56,371 bases of DNA from Yoonia sp. (GCF_017854565.1 NZ_JAFMHJ010000021.1:1-56371); one strand, 5' to 3'; positions 17,952 through 27,405 are shown, counted from the first letter of the stretch. Notes: generated from the letters alone by a model not told the origin. Made by a program: numbers and translations.

Positions 17952-18821
17952 ATGGTTGGTATTATTGGTATCGTGATCATCTTTGTGATGGTTTTCGGCG
18001 GCTACTTGGCGGCTGGCGGCAAAATGGGGATTATCCTGAAGTCCTTGCCGTTTGAGATGATCATGATCGGGGGTGCCGCGGTTGGTGCGTTTGTGATCAG
18101 CAATGACATGCCTGCGATCAAGCACACCGTCAAAGATGTCGGCAAGGTGTTCAAGGGGCCGAAATGGCAAGCACAGGACTATCGGGATCTCTTGTGTATG
18201 CTGTTTGAATTGATCCGTATCGCGCGCACGAATCCCGTCGCGCTGGAAAGCCATATTGAGGCACCCGATACATCAACGATTTTCGGCAAATATCCCAAAA
18301 TTCTCGGCGACGGTGAAGCGATTGCCCTGATCTGCGATACGCTACGGTCCGCCTCCATGAACTATGACGACCCGCATCAGGTCGAAGAGATTCTAGAAAA
18401 GCGGATTGAGGCAACGCTGCATCACAAAATGCATTCGACTCACGCGCTGCAAAGCATTGCAGATGGCTTGCCCGCATTGGGAATTGTTGCGGCGGTCTTG
18501 GGGGTGATCAAGACGATGGCTTCGATCGACCAGCCGCCCGAGGTATTGGGAAAACTGATTGGCGGCGCCTTGGTTGGGACGTTCCTTGGCGTATTTTTGG
18601 CCTATGGTCTGGTCGGCCCGTTTTCGGTCAAGGTAAAAGCGGTCATAGAAGAAGATGCGCATTTTCATCAATTGATCCGCGAGGTCCTTGTCGCCAATCT
18701 ACACGCACATGCGCCCAATATCTGTATTGAGGTCGGGCGCCAGAACATGCCCGGCCACTACCGCCCGAGCTTTTCCCAGATGGAAGATGCGCTGAAGGCA
18801 ACCAAACAGGATGCGGCATGA
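17952..18821 (+). CDS. motA: Flagellar motor stator protein MotA
   Basis: Stator proton-channel subunit, 289 residues, four membrane spans (about 2-20, 34-52, 175-195, 200-225). The conserved GYLAAGGKMG, FEMIMIGGAAVGAFVIS, GLPALGIVAAVLGVIKTM and GTFLGVFLAYGLVGP segments mark it as the long Lateral/proton-type MotA. Start ATG 17952 follows AAGGAA. Notably motB, usually its next neighbour, is absent; the next gene instead encodes a 749-residue exported protein overlapping by 4 bases. Confidence 0.95.
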   Translation: MVGIIGIVIIFVMVFGGYLAAGGKMGIILKSLPFEMIMIGGAAVGAFVISNDMPAIKHTVKDVGKVFKGPKWQAQDYRDLLCMLFELIRIARTNPVALESHIEAPDTSTIFGKYPKILGDGEAIALICDTLRSASMNYDDPHQVEEILEKRIEATLHHKMHSTHALQSIADGLPALGIVAAVLGVIKTMASIDQPPEVLGKLIGGALVGTFLGVFLAYGLVGPFSVKVKAVIEEDAHFHQLIREVLVANLHAHAPNICIEVGRQNMPGHYRPSFSQMEDALKATKQDAA

Positions 18822-21067
18822 GAGCAATCGCATGTCTGTTTGCCTATCTGTGGTCAGCGGGGGCTCTATGGGCTGAACCTGTGCAAATCCGCACGGGAGA
18901 ACATGCGCAGTTCACCCGTGTTGTTCTGACCATTCCTGTGGGTGCGGACTGGCAACTTGCGCGCGGTGAAGACGGGTATCTGCTGCGTCTGCCAGTCGAA
19001 GACGGATACGATACCCGCCGTTTTTTTAACATCATTCCACGTGATCGGATTACGAATGTCTCGCAGAGTATTGATTCGGGCGAGCTGAGCTTGGCCGTCA
19101 GTTGCGAATGTAGTGCTGATGCTTTTCTCTATCGTCCGGACACTTTGGTCGTCGATATTCGCGATGGAGCGCCGGATGCAGGTTCGCCGTTTGAAATTCT
19201 GGCTGGCCCGCGAATTGAACCGGCTCGTTCTGCCAAGCTCGCTAAGGAAAACACCTATGTGGTCCCCCGCAATCAACTCTTGCCGCTTATTCTGCCAGAC
19301 TCTGGAATTATTCCCACTGCGGCGCCTGGGGCAGGCGATATTGCTACGACACCAATGGTGGCAAAAACCGAGCCCGAAGCGTCTACACCACTGAGTTTGG
19401 ACGAGGACTTGAATGCGCTGGAGCGAGCTGTAACAGAAAGTATGGCCCGTGGACTGAGCCAGGGCTTACTGGAGACAGATCTGCCTCTCGGTGATGCCGT
19501 GGTGCCGTTGGATGACGCCTTGCGCGATGCTCTTGGTGTTGACGGCGCGCTCGCGCCGGGGGTCCGGGCCTCAACTAGTGTTGACCGCGCGGCCATTCCC
19601 GATGACCCGGCCATTAACGTGACACAAGAAGGTGCCACCTGTTTGCCCAGCGCATATTTTGACGTTGGCAGTTGGGGTGACGAGCAACCGTTTGCGGCGC
19701 AACTCAGTGCTGCGCGAGCCCGTTTGACCGGCGAATTCGATCATACGGAGGAGGCCGCCGTGACCAACCTCGCCCGTACATTCGTGTTTTTTGGGTTCGG
19801 GCGAGAGGCGCTGCAAGTGCTAAAGCTTGACGGAATCAACTCGCAGGAGCGGCGCTATCTTGCCGCAATAGGGCAGATTGTGGATGGGGACCCCTGGGAA
19901 TCTGGATTATTTGCACAACAGGTCAGCTGCGCCACGCCTGCTGCATTGTGGGCTATCCTTGCATCAGGCGATGGGGCACTGGACGCACAGATGGACCGAT
20001 CTGCCGTACTTAATGCATTCAAGGCGTTGCCGTTCGGTTTACAGTCTCATCTGGGGCCACGGCTGGCCGAAAAGTTCATCGCTATTGGCGACAATGATGG
20101 CGCGTCGCAAGCGCTGGCAGCCGTAGGGGGGGCGACCCCCCCCCCGATTGACGCCGAACTTGCGGAAACCGCATTGACGCGGGCGCTGGGTGAGCCGGAG
20201 ATTGCCATGGCGGATTTGGCCGAAATCGCGAGTACCGATGCACGCATTACGCCCGAAGCCATGACAGAGCTTTTCGTCGAAGCCGTGAAGAGCGGCCTGC
20301 TGATCCGCGATGAAGATTTTCTACTTGCCGATGCCCTTCGATTTGAGAACGGGCAACTGCCCGTTGCAGTTGATCTCGCTATGGCCCAAATACGCGGCTA
20401 TCTTGCCGGGGATCGGTTTACGGCGGCCAGTGCGCTATTGCATGAGGAAGCAGGCGCAATAGGGGCAGAACGGCATCTGGCCCTATCGACTGAACTTGCA
20501 CATGCAGCGGTCGCGAGAATGCAGAATGCACCATTTCTAGAGTTTGCGTTTAGCGCGCTGCCAGACCAGATGGCACCAGAGACTGAAAACGCACTGGCGC
20601 GGCGGCTGTTGGACCTGGGGTTCCCGGATCGGGCGGGTATTGTGATCGCTGACAGCGTAGCTGGAGATGCGGCAACAGAACGATCATACTTGCGCGCGGA
20701 AATTGCACTGTCGATCGGTGCACCTGATCTTGTCAGAGCAGCACTTGTGGCAATTGACAGCGACCGCGCCACGGCACTGCGCCGAATTGCCAATGATGCG
20801 CTATCTGGCGACGCGGTCGTTGCCGATACATCCGCTGGGGTCGACACGGAGCAGAGCCTTTGGCGGCGCGGCGTCTGGCGCAACTTAGCGGAATCCGAAG
20901 ATCAACTTTTGCAGGCGGCCTCGTCTGTCGTGCTTGGTCAAGAGGTCGCCCAATTGGACCCTGAAACGCCATTGGCGAACGGTCGGGCCCTTTTGGATCA
21001 ATCGGCCGAATCGCGTGCGGTTCTGGATGACTTGCTGACGCGGTTCGGCGCGCCGGAACAATTTTGA
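18818..21067 (+). CDS. Large exported protein of unknown function in the motor gene block
   Basis: A 749-residue protein not assigned to a characterised family. Residues 1-19 form a signal peptide (cleavage near LWA-EP). Residues about 20-120 look like a beta-rich AMIN-like domain (VQIRTGEHAQFTRVVL, VVDIRDG). A Pro/Ala/acidic linker follows to about 270, and the remaining two thirds are alanine-rich helices resembling TPR/Sel1-type solenoids. It overlaps motA by 4 bases, so a periplasmic motor role is plausible; by position it could be the analogue of MotC, the MotE client. The gene holds a G7-CGA-C10 tract (20126-20145) that could slip. Confidence 0.75.
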   Translation: MRAIACLFAYLWSAGALWAEPVQIRTGEHAQFTRVVLTIPVGADWQLARGEDGYLLRLPVEDGYDTRRFFNIIPRDRITNVSQSIDSGELSLAVSCECSADAFLYRPDTLVVDIRDGAPDAGSPFEILAGPRIEPARSAKLAKENTYVVPRNQLLPLILPDSGIIPTAAPGAGDIATTPMVAKTEPEASTPLSLDEDLNALERAVTESMARGLSQGLLETDLPLGDAVVPLDDALRDALGVDGALAPGVRASTSVDRAAIPDDPAINVTQEGATCLPSAYFDVGSWGDEQPFAAQLSAARARLTGEFDHTEEAAVTNLARTFVFFGFGREALQVLKLDGINSQERRYLAAIGQIVDGDPWESGLFAQQVSCATPAALWAILASGDGALDAQMDRSAVLNAFKALPFGLQSHLGPRLAEKFIAIGDNDGASQALAAVGGATPPPIDAELAETALTRALGEPEIAMADLAEIASTDARITPEAMTELFVEAVKSGLLIRDEDFLLADALRFENGQLPVAVDLAMAQIRGYLAGDRFTAASALLHEEAGAIGAERHLALSTELAHAAVARMQNAPFLEFAFSALPDQMAPETENALARRLLDLGFPDRAGIVIADSVAGDAATERSYLRAEIALSIGAPDLVRAALVAIDSDRATALRRIANDALSGDAVVADTSAGVDTEQSLWRRGVWRNLAESEDQLLQAASSVVLGQEVAQLDPETPLANGRALLDQSAESRAVLDDLLTRFGAPEQF
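20126..20145 (+). repeat. G7-CGA-C10 homopolymer hairpin inside the 749-codon gene
   Basis: Seven G, the triplet CGA, then ten C: a near-perfect self-complementary tract in the coding sequence (encoding GGATPPP). Long G/C runs are classic slippage sites; gain or loss of one C would truncate the protein. It may equally be a site of sequencing error. Confidence 0.9.
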
Positions 21068-21136
21068 TGTATCGGGTGAAAACTTACGAATTCTCAACCT
21101 GTCGAACATAGCGTCTGGAAGCAGGACAGCAAAAAG

Positions 21137-21820
21137 GTGCGCGATTTCATGCATGGCAGAATGCCAATGTGGCCTAGCTCTCATGCCGGAATTGGTGTGG
21201 CTATTTTCGTGTTGTCCGTCATTTTGGCTGGCCAGGCTCGCGCACGCGCATCAGAGCAATGCTTGGCGGCGGCACAGCACGCTGCGACTGAAACTGGCGT
21301 ACCCTACCCGGTGCTTTTGGCAATCTCGCAAACGGAAAGCGGCCGCAGGATCGGCGATACGGTACAGCCGTGGCCGTGGACGCTGAATATCCGTGGCGAT
21401 GGGCAATGGCTGGAAACGCGAAGCGCTGCATTAACCTTGGCTCAGGCCAGCGTGGCCAGGGGCGTGACCCTTTTTGATGTTGGGTGCTTTCAGATCAACT
21501 ATCGCTGGCATGGCCAACATTTTGCATCGCTTGATCAGATGTTGGACCCAGACGCCGGTGCCGTATATGCAGCCCAGTTTTTGCAGAAACTATATGCGCA
21601 AACTGGCGATTGGTCTGCAGCGGCTGGTGCCTATCATTCGCGCACTCCGGTTTATGCCGCGCGCTATCGGGAACGCTTTGATCGTTTCTACGTCGCAGCG
21701 CAAAACGGGTCACCCCCCGTGATGGCGGCTGCGACCCGAATCAACACATTCCCACTGCTCCGTTCTGGCGCAGGGCAGACTACCTTGGGGTCGCTTGTCC
21801 CCTTTTTTGAGGGAGGCTAA
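21137..21820 (+). CDS. Lytic transglycosylase with SLT domain
   Basis: Exported lysozyme-like protein of about 227 residues. A hydrophobic signal segment (IGVAIFVLSVILAGQARA) is followed by an SLT domain: ISQTESGRR with catalytic E67, VGCFQINYRWHG, the AAQFL helix and WSAAAGAYHS. It would open peptidoglycan for the rod and stator. Situated directly before flhA, in the place where Rhodobacterales carry a flagellum-dedicated transglycosylase instead of a FlgJ muramidase domain; the FlgJ of this window indeed lacks that domain. Start uncertain: GTG at 21137 or ATG at 21149. Confidence 0.85.
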   Translation: MRDFMHGRMPMWPSSHAGIGVAIFVLSVILAGQARARASEQCLAAAQHAATETGVPYPVLLAISQTESGRRIGDTVQPWPWTLNIRGDGQWLETRSAALTLAQASVARGVTLFDVGCFQINYRWHGQHFASLDQMLDPDAGAVYAAQFLQKLYAQTGDWSAAAGAYHSRTPVYAARYRERFDRFYVAAQNGSPPVMAAATRINTFPLLRSGAGQTTLGSLVPFFEGG

Positions 21821-21823
21821 GAC

Positions 21824-23914
21824 ATGATCGGATTGTCACTACGCGACATATTCCAGCCCACGATCCTGCTCGCCCTGGCTCTCATGGCGGTGATTGTCAT
21901 GATGATTCTGCCGATGCCCGCCTGGGTGCTGGACATCGGTTTGGCCGCTTCATTCGCCCTTGCTATCTTGATGTTTACGGTCACGTTGTTCATCGACCGT
22001 CCACTTGATTTTTCGGCGTTTCCAACAGTGCTGCTGGCGTCACTGATGTTGCGGTTATCGCTGAACGTATCGTCGACAAAACTGATCATTGGCGAAGGAC
22101 ATACCGGCACCGACGCCGCAGGGGAAGTTATCGCCGGATTCGCAATGTTTGTGATGGGCGGCAATGTGTTGCTTGGGGTGGTCGTCTTCTGCGTCCTGCT
22201 GATTGTGAACTTTGTCGTCATCAACAAGGGCGCCACGCGGATGGCTGAAGTGGGTGCGCGGTTCGCATTGGATGCGATGCCCGGCAAACAGTTGGCAATC
22301 GACAGCGACATGTCGGCCGGCGCTATCGACCACAAAGAGGCCAAGGCGAGGCGCGAACGCGAACAAGCCGAGACAACATTTTTTGGCTCGTTGGACGGTG
22401 CGTCGAAGTTCGTAAAGGGCGATGCCGTCGCGGGTTTGCTGATCACGGCCCTGAACCTGATCATGGGGCTGATCATCGGGATCACGATGCATGGAATGCA
22501 GGTCGGCCAAGCATTTGAAACTTATGCAATTTTGACCGTTGGTGATGGGCTGGTGTCGCAGATCCCCGCGGTCGTCATTTCTATTGCATCTGCCCTTTTA
22601 CTGGCGCGTGGCGGGGCCACCGGGGCCACCGACTTGGCGCTTGTCGCACAGTTGGGCCGTCATCCTGCGGCGCTGGCCACAGTTGGCATTCTGATGGGTC
22701 TCTTCGCGCTCGTGCCCGGGCTGCCATTTTTGCCGTTCATGGTCGGCGCCGTCACCCTTGGCGGATGCGCGTACGCCGTTGCATCCTCGGCGCAAAAGGC
22801 AGCCCGGATCGCAGCAGCCGCGCCACAACCAAAAGATGACGGTCCGCGGAAATCATCAATGGGAGACATGCTGGACCTTGATGACATTCATGTCGAATTT
22901 GCGCCCGATCTTGTTGAAATGGTGCTTGATCCGGGAACAGGGCTGGACGCGCGGATCGCAAATATGCGCAACCATGTCGCCACCTCGTTTGGAGTAGTGT
23001 TGCCCGAAATTCGGCTTACCGATAACGCGGCACTGCCGCGGGGCTTCTATGTTGTGCATGTCCAAGGCGTCGAGCAGGTACGCGACAAGCTAAACGCGCA
23101 TAAAGTACTGGCCCTGATGAATGATGGCGAGTCGACAGATATCCCCGGCGAGATGGTAAAAGAACCGGTCTACGGCGCGCCCGCCCGCTGGATCGACGCA
23201 AAAAATCAAGAGGCCGCAGCGTTGGCAGGGCTGACAACTGTGCAGCCAACAGAAGTGCTGGCCACGCATCTGCTCGAGATTGTGAAACGCAATTTTTCCC
23301 GGCTCCTGACGCTCAAGGCGCTGCGCCGCCGGCTGGATGAAATGGTCAACCTCAGCGATCCGGCCCGGGCCGAGGCAAACCGCAAGATGCTGGACGAGCT
23401 GATGCCTGACAAGGTGCCGGTCGATGTTTTGCTATCCGTTTTACGGCTGTTGTTGGAAGAGCGCGTTTCGATCCGCAATCTGCCCTTGATCCTTGAGGCG
23501 ACGGCGGAGGGACGGCAACTGTTTCAGACGGTCGATGGGATCACCGAACATGTGCGGCAACGGCTGGGGTTTCAACTGGTCGCACAGATGCGCCGACCAG
23601 ACGGGACAATCCCACTGGTGCAGTTAGCGCCAGAGTGGGAAGACACATTCACAACCTATGAAATCCGGACGGACCGTGGCGGCGGGGACGTGGCGCTGCC
23701 ACCGGAAAGCTTTAACCAACTGGCTGACGGGATCGCCGAAAAACTGGGGCAGGCCGCAGCGTCGGGAGCCTATGCGGCGGTCGTCACGTCGATGAGGCGG
23801 CGCAGGTTTTTGCGGACGGTCATGGCAGCCAAGGGCATCATGAACCCCGTCTTATCGTTTGAGGAAATCGGAATTGATGCGCGCCCCGCTCTTGTCGGTT
23901 TGGTTCCGGCATGA
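21824..23914 (+). CDS. flhA: Flagellar export protein FlhA
   Basis: Ring-forming export gate protein, 696 residues. The N-terminal half has eight or so membrane spans with the conserved FHIPEP-type cytoplasmic loop (FALDAMPGKQLAIDSDMSAG split, then EAKARREREQAETTFFGSLDGASKF split), the C-terminal half is the soluble docking platform for chaperone-substrate complexes. GGAGG lies just upstream of the ATG. Overlaps fliR by 4 bases. Confidence 0.97.
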   Translation: MIGLSLRDIFQPTILLALALMAVIVMMILPMPAWVLDIGLAASFALAILMFTVTLFIDRPLDFSAFPTVLLASLMLRLSLNVSSTKLIIGEGHTGTDAAGEVIAGFAMFVMGGNVLLGVVVFCVLLIVNFVVINKGATRMAEVGARFALDAMPGKQLAIDSDMSAGAIDHKEAKARREREQAETTFFGSLDGASKFVKGDAVAGLLITALNLIMGLIIGITMHGMQVGQAFETYAILTVGDGLVSQIPAVVISIASALLLARGGATGATDLALVAQLGRHPAALATVGILMGLFALVPGLPFLPFMVGAVTLGGCAYAVASSAQKAARIAAAAPQPKDDGPRKSSMGDMLDLDDIHVEFAPDLVEMVLDPGTGLDARIANMRNHVATSFGVVLPEIRLTDNAALPRGFYVVHVQGVEQVRDKLNAHKVLALMNDGESTDIPGEMVKEPVYGAPARWIDAKNQEAAALAGLTTVQPTEVLATHLLEIVKRNFSRLLTLKALRRRLDEMVNLSDPARAEANRKMLDELMPDKVPVDVLLSVLRLLLEERVSIRNLPLILEATAEGRQLFQTVDGITEHVRQRLGFQLVAQMRRPDGTIPLVQLAPEWEDTFTTYEIRTDRGGGDVALPPESFNQLADGIAEKLGQAAASGAYAAVVTSMRRRRFLRTVMAAKGIMNPVLSFEEIGIDARPALVGLVPA

Positions 23915-24693
23915 TTGCTGACCTACTGCCGCTTTTGCCGCTGTCGCAATCTGTTCTTTGGACGGGCTTTGCGGTTTTCGTGCGGATCAGCGCGATGATG
24001 GCCGTCCTGCCTGCATTCGGGGATCAGGTCGTGCCAATCCGGGTGCGGCTGGCGCTGTCGGTCATGTTTACGCTGGTTGTCGCGCCGACCGTAACGTCAG
24101 AAATCGGCCCGCTACCCGACGCGCCGTTGCAGGCAATGGCCCTGCTGGCCCCCGAGGTTCTGGCCGGTCTTTTCTTTGGAATTTTTCTGCGTTTCTTTGT
24201 CTTGGCCCTGCAAATCGCAGGCTCGATCGCGGCACAGTCGACATCGCTGTCGCAGATATTTGGTGGCTCGGCAGGCGTTGATGCACAACCAGCCATCGGG
24301 CATCTTCTGGTAGTTGCAGGAACGGCATTGGCGGCCATTTCGGGACTACATATCAAGGCCGCCGCCTATATGATTCAAAGCTACGTGATGGTGCCATTTG
24401 GGGTCGCGATGCGGCCGGAAGTCATGGCAAGCGCGGGTATGGCCGAAGTCGGGCGCATCTTTGGATTGGGTTTTACGCTGGCCGCGCCTTTCTTGATTGC
24501 ATCGCTGATCTATAACGTGGTCCTAGGCGTCATAAATCGCGCAATGCCACAGTTGATGGTGTCGTTTGTCGGCGCCCCCGCGATCACGGCAGGTGGCCTT
24601 TTTCTGTTGCTGCTGACCGCCCCCATCATGCTGGGGATTTGGCTGGCCGCGTTTGGCGATTTCATGGCCGCACCGTTCGGGATATCACCGTGA
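23911..24693 (+). CDS. fliR: Flagellar export gate protein FliR
   Basis: Membrane component of the export channel, 260 residues with about six spans. Recognisable segments are FVRISAMMAVLPAFG, PIRVRLALSVMFTLVVAP and LYNVVLGVINRAMPQLMV-like region near residue 205, all typical for FliR. Sandwiched between flhA and flhB with 4-base overlaps on both sides, indicating coupled translation of the gate. Confidence 0.95.
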   Translation: MIADLLPLLPLSQSVLWTGFAVFVRISAMMAVLPAFGDQVVPIRVRLALSVMFTLVVAPTVTSEIGPLPDAPLQAMALLAPEVLAGLFFGIFLRFFVLALQIAGSIAAQSTSLSQIFGGSAGVDAQPAIGHLLVVAGTALAAISGLHIKAAAYMIQSYVMVPFGVAMRPEVMASAGMAEVGRIFGLGFTLAAPFLIASLIYNVVLGVINRAMPQLMVSFVGAPAITAGGLFLLLLTAPIMLGIWLAAFGDFMAAPFGISP

Positions 24694-25769
24694 GCGACGA
24701 CGATGAGGGCGAAAAACAGTTTGAGCCGAGTCAGAAAAAGCTGGATGACGCCCGCGCCAAAGGCGAGATTGCAAGGTCCGCCGACCTGACGACGGCGGCG
24801 GCATATGGCGGCTTTCTTTTGGTTGGGCTGACGATGGGACCCGCCGCACTCATCGGCCTTGGCACAGCGTTGAGCGTATTGTTGGGCCAATCCGACGCGT
24901 TGGCACGGCTGACATTTGCAGGATCTGGAATGCCTCTGTCGGCGGGAGTTTTGCAGCACGTTTTCTTTGGTGTGGCGCCGTGGTTTGGGTTGCCTGCCAT
25001 TCTTGCTATTCTGTGTATCGTTGCCCAACAGGCGTTCATTGTCGCGCCCAGCAAATTAGAGCCAAAACTGGACCGCATATCGCCACTGTCGGGACTGAAG
25101 AACAAATTTGGGCGCCAAGGCCTGTTCGAGTTTGGCAAAAGTCTGACCAAATTGATTATTTATTGCGTGATAATGGGGTTTTTTCTGGTCGCACAGATGG
25201 GCCGCATTGTCGGGTCCATGTATCTGGAACCAGCCTTGATCGTGGCTGAACTGGGGCACATGGTGATGGCGCTGATGATGCTGGTGTTTCTGGTCGCTGT
25301 CGTCTTGGGCGGTATTGATTACCTGTGGCAGCGAGCGGAACATATTCGCAAGAACAGGATGACCCGCAAAGAGTTGATGGATGAGATGAAGCAGGCCGAG
25401 GGCGACCCTATCATGAAGCAACAGCGACGCCAAAAAGGGGTCGCCCTTGCAATGAACAAAATGCTGGCCGATGTGCCAACGGCGGACGTGGTGATCGTGA
25501 ATCCAACGCATTTTGCCGTCGCACTGAAGTGGGATCGTATGGCGGGTGCCGCGCCGATCTGTGTCGCCAAGGGCGTGGATGAAACCGCCGCCATGATCCG
25601 CGAACTGGCTTATGAACATGGTGTTCCCGTGCATTCCGACCCGCCTACGGCACGCGCCTTGCATGCCGGTGTTGAAATCGGTGGCGAAATTTCGCCAGAT
25701 CATTACCGGGCCGTGGCTGCGGCGATCCGCTTTGCCGAAAGTATCCGGCAGAAGGCGCGCCAGCGATGA
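24690..25769 (+). CDS. flhB: Flagellar export switch protein FlhB
   Basis: Export-gate protein of 359 residues that switches substrate class from hook to filament. N-terminus EKQFEPSQKKLDDARAKGEIARS, four membrane spans, the linker (MTRKELMDEMKQAEGDP) and the self-cleavage site NPTH at about residue 271. The GTG at 24690 is taken as start: it overlaps the fliR stop (GTGA), and the protein then begins as homologues do; the longer frame from 24639 runs within fliR. Confidence 0.95.
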   Translation: MSDDDEGEKQFEPSQKKLDDARAKGEIARSADLTTAAAYGGFLLVGLTMGPAALIGLGTALSVLLGQSDALARLTFAGSGMPLSAGVLQHVFFGVAPWFGLPAILAILCIVAQQAFIVAPSKLEPKLDRISPLSGLKNKFGRQGLFEFGKSLTKLIIYCVIMGFFLVAQMGRIVGSMYLEPALIVAELGHMVMALMMLVFLVAVVLGGIDYLWQRAEHIRKNRMTRKELMDEMKQAEGDPIMKQQRRQKGVALAMNKMLADVPTADVVIVNPTHFAVALKWDRMAGAAPICVAKGVDETAAMIRELAYEHGVPVHSDPPTARALHAGVEIGGEISPDHYRAVAAAIRFAESIRQKARQR

Positions 25770-26161
25770 CCGGCAGGAAAGACTTTGATGGTCTGGCCGA
25801 GCTGGCCGCGCTGCATTTTCGCGCCGCCCAAGCGGAGATGGCCGGTATTCTGGCGCGCGAGACTCGGCTGCGTCAGAATCTGGCACAGTTGATCGAGAGC
25901 AAGCAGAACCAAGCGCAAGCGCCGCGCCAATCCGGCGATACTGCGCTGGTCGCTGGGGCCGACATCCGGTGGAATCAATGGGTGGATCAACGCCGCGCCA
26001 TCATCAACGCCGAGCTGGCACAGGTACTTGCCCTGAAGGAAGGCAGCCGCGCGAAACTGAAAAAGGCATTTGGGCGGGATCGGGTCACACAAGCACTGCA
26101 AGCCAACGCGATTGCCAAACAGATGCGGGGTCGCAGGCGGCGCGAAGCCTACGAATCCTGA
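25766..26161 (+). CDS. Small helical protein after flhB, possibly FliJ-like
   Basis: A 131-residue, strongly charged, helical protein (LAALHFRAAQAEMAGIL, ETRLRQNLAQLIE, RRAIINAELAQVLALKEGSRAKLKKAFGRD split) that could form a two-helix coiled coil. FliJ, the ATPase stalk, has this shape and is otherwise missing from the window, but sequence alone does not prove it. It overlaps flhB by 4 bases and its end overlaps the convergent second FliL gene by 13 bases. Confidence 0.6.
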   Translation: MTGRKDFDGLAELAALHFRAAQAEMAGILARETRLRQNLAQLIESKQNQAQAPRQSGDTALVAGADIRWNQWVDQRRAIINAELAQVLALKEGSRAKLKKAFGRDRVTQALQANAIAKQMRGRRRREAYES

Positions 26162-26652
26162 CGCACGATATCGACGATCAACACATCGGTGACCTGTACG
26201 CCTGCGATACGGCGTGCATTGCGCAACAGCTCGTTTCGCAGCGCGCGCATTGTTGTTCCGTTCGTAAAGTTCCCCGAAAACCCCCCAATATTGGCATGAT
26301 CGAACATGACCTGCAAAAAGGCGTCACGCAGTTTGGGCTCTACGGCGAAGACCGCCGCCTGGCTGCCAATTGTGACCTCTAGATTAAGCGACATGACCAC
26401 CAAGGCTTCCACGGCGCCATCTTTGACGACCGGAATGACGAATTGATTATTGAGCTTCACATATTCGCGTTCTTGTGTGATTTCGACCGCCTCTGCATCC
26501 GTGACATGGCCGTCCGTAGCAATGGGATCGCCGCAGGGATCGCCCTCGGCCAACATGTCTTCGTTTGGCCCAGGCTTGAGAAAAAGCCCCGCGCCCACCC
26601 CGGACCCGATGCCAATCAACAACAGCAAAAGCGGCAGCAACAGACGTTTCAT
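26149..26652 (-). CDS. Second FliL-domain flagellar protein
   Basis: A 167-residue protein with an N-terminal membrane anchor (LLLPLLLLLIGIGSGVGAGLFL) and a C-terminal FliL-like domain (YVKLNNQFVIPVV, LVVMSLNLEV, LRDAFLQVMFDH, then VTDVLIVDIVRQ). It follows flgH at the end of the flg/fli minus-strand block. The window therefore carries two FliL paralogues of clearly different sequence; this one may act with the basal body rather than the stator. Confidence 0.8.
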   Translation of the reverse strand: MKRLLLPLLLLLIGIGSGVGAGLFLKPGPNEDMLAEGDPCGDPIATDGHVTDAEAVEITQEREYVKLNNQFVIPVVKDGAVEALVVMSLNLEVTIGSQAAVFAVEPKLRDAFLQVMFDHANIGGFSGNFTNGTTMRALRNELLRNARRIAGVQVTDVLIVDIVRQDS

Positions 26653-26673
26653 AAGTAGCCCTCCTTGGGGTGA

Positions 26674-27399
26674 TCAGAACGGCAGAATGGTTTCGAGCAA
26701 TTGCTGGCCTGCGCGGGGCTGCTGCATGTCAGTAATCTGACCGCGGCCACCATAGGAAATCCGGGCCGATGCGATTTTGTCATAGGTAATTTCATTCTGG
26801 CGGGTAATATCCTCGGGCCGCACATAACCAGTGACGATCAATTCGCGCAGTTCGAAATTCACCCGCACCTCTTGCTGGCCAAGAATGGCAAGCACGCCGT
26901 TGGGCAGGACATCAGTGATCGTCACCGCGACGCGCAGCGTCAGCTTTTCATTGCGCCGCACCGACCCATCACCCGAAGACGAGCTTTGCGAGTTCAGGTC
27001 GACAAGAGCGGACGTGCTTGCCCCTTCGGGTAGCCGCGGATCAATCCGTTGCGGCAGACCAATCAGTTGGGGAGCACCTGCCTGTTGTGATGCGGAACGG
27101 GATCTGTCCGAAGAGTTTGATATCTCGGCACTATCATCAATTTCGATCACGACCGTCATGATATCACCCCGCAGCAGGGCACGCCGGTCACCAAGCAGCG
27201 AGCTGCGCGCGCCGGTCCAAAGTGACGCCCGGGACGATGGGCCAAGGGCTGTCGTCTCAATCGGGGCCACAATGCCCGGGTTAATCATGGCCGCACGTTC
27301 CATGGTGCGTTCAAGGGGCGTAAATGGCGGCGGTTGCCCAATCGGTGTGCTGGTGCATCCGGCTACGACAATCATCAGGGGAAGAAGTTTATGCATCAT
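26674..27399 (-). CDS. flgH: Flagellar L-ring lipoprotein FlgH
   Basis: Outer-membrane L-ring subunit of 241 residues. The signal peptide ends in a lipobox (VVAGC, acylated C15). Conserved parts include SLLGDRRALLRGDIMTVVIEI in two pieces, the NEKLTLRVAVTITDVLPNGVLAI region and VTGYVRPEDITRQNEITYDKIASARISYGG split. flgI, the P-ring partner, is not in the window. Confidence 0.95.
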   Translation of the reverse strand: MMHKLLPLMIVVAGCTSTPIGQPPPFTPLERTMERAAMINPGIVAPIETTALGPSSRASLWTGARSSLLGDRRALLRGDIMTVVIEIDDSAEISNSSDRSRSASQQAGAPQLIGLPQRIDPRLPEGASTSALVDLNSQSSSSGDGSVRRNEKLTLRVAVTITDVLPNGVLAILGQQEVRVNFELRELIVTGYVRPEDITRQNEITYDKIASARISYGGRGQITDMQQPRAGQQLLETILPF

Positions 27400-27405
27400 G
27401 CGTTC

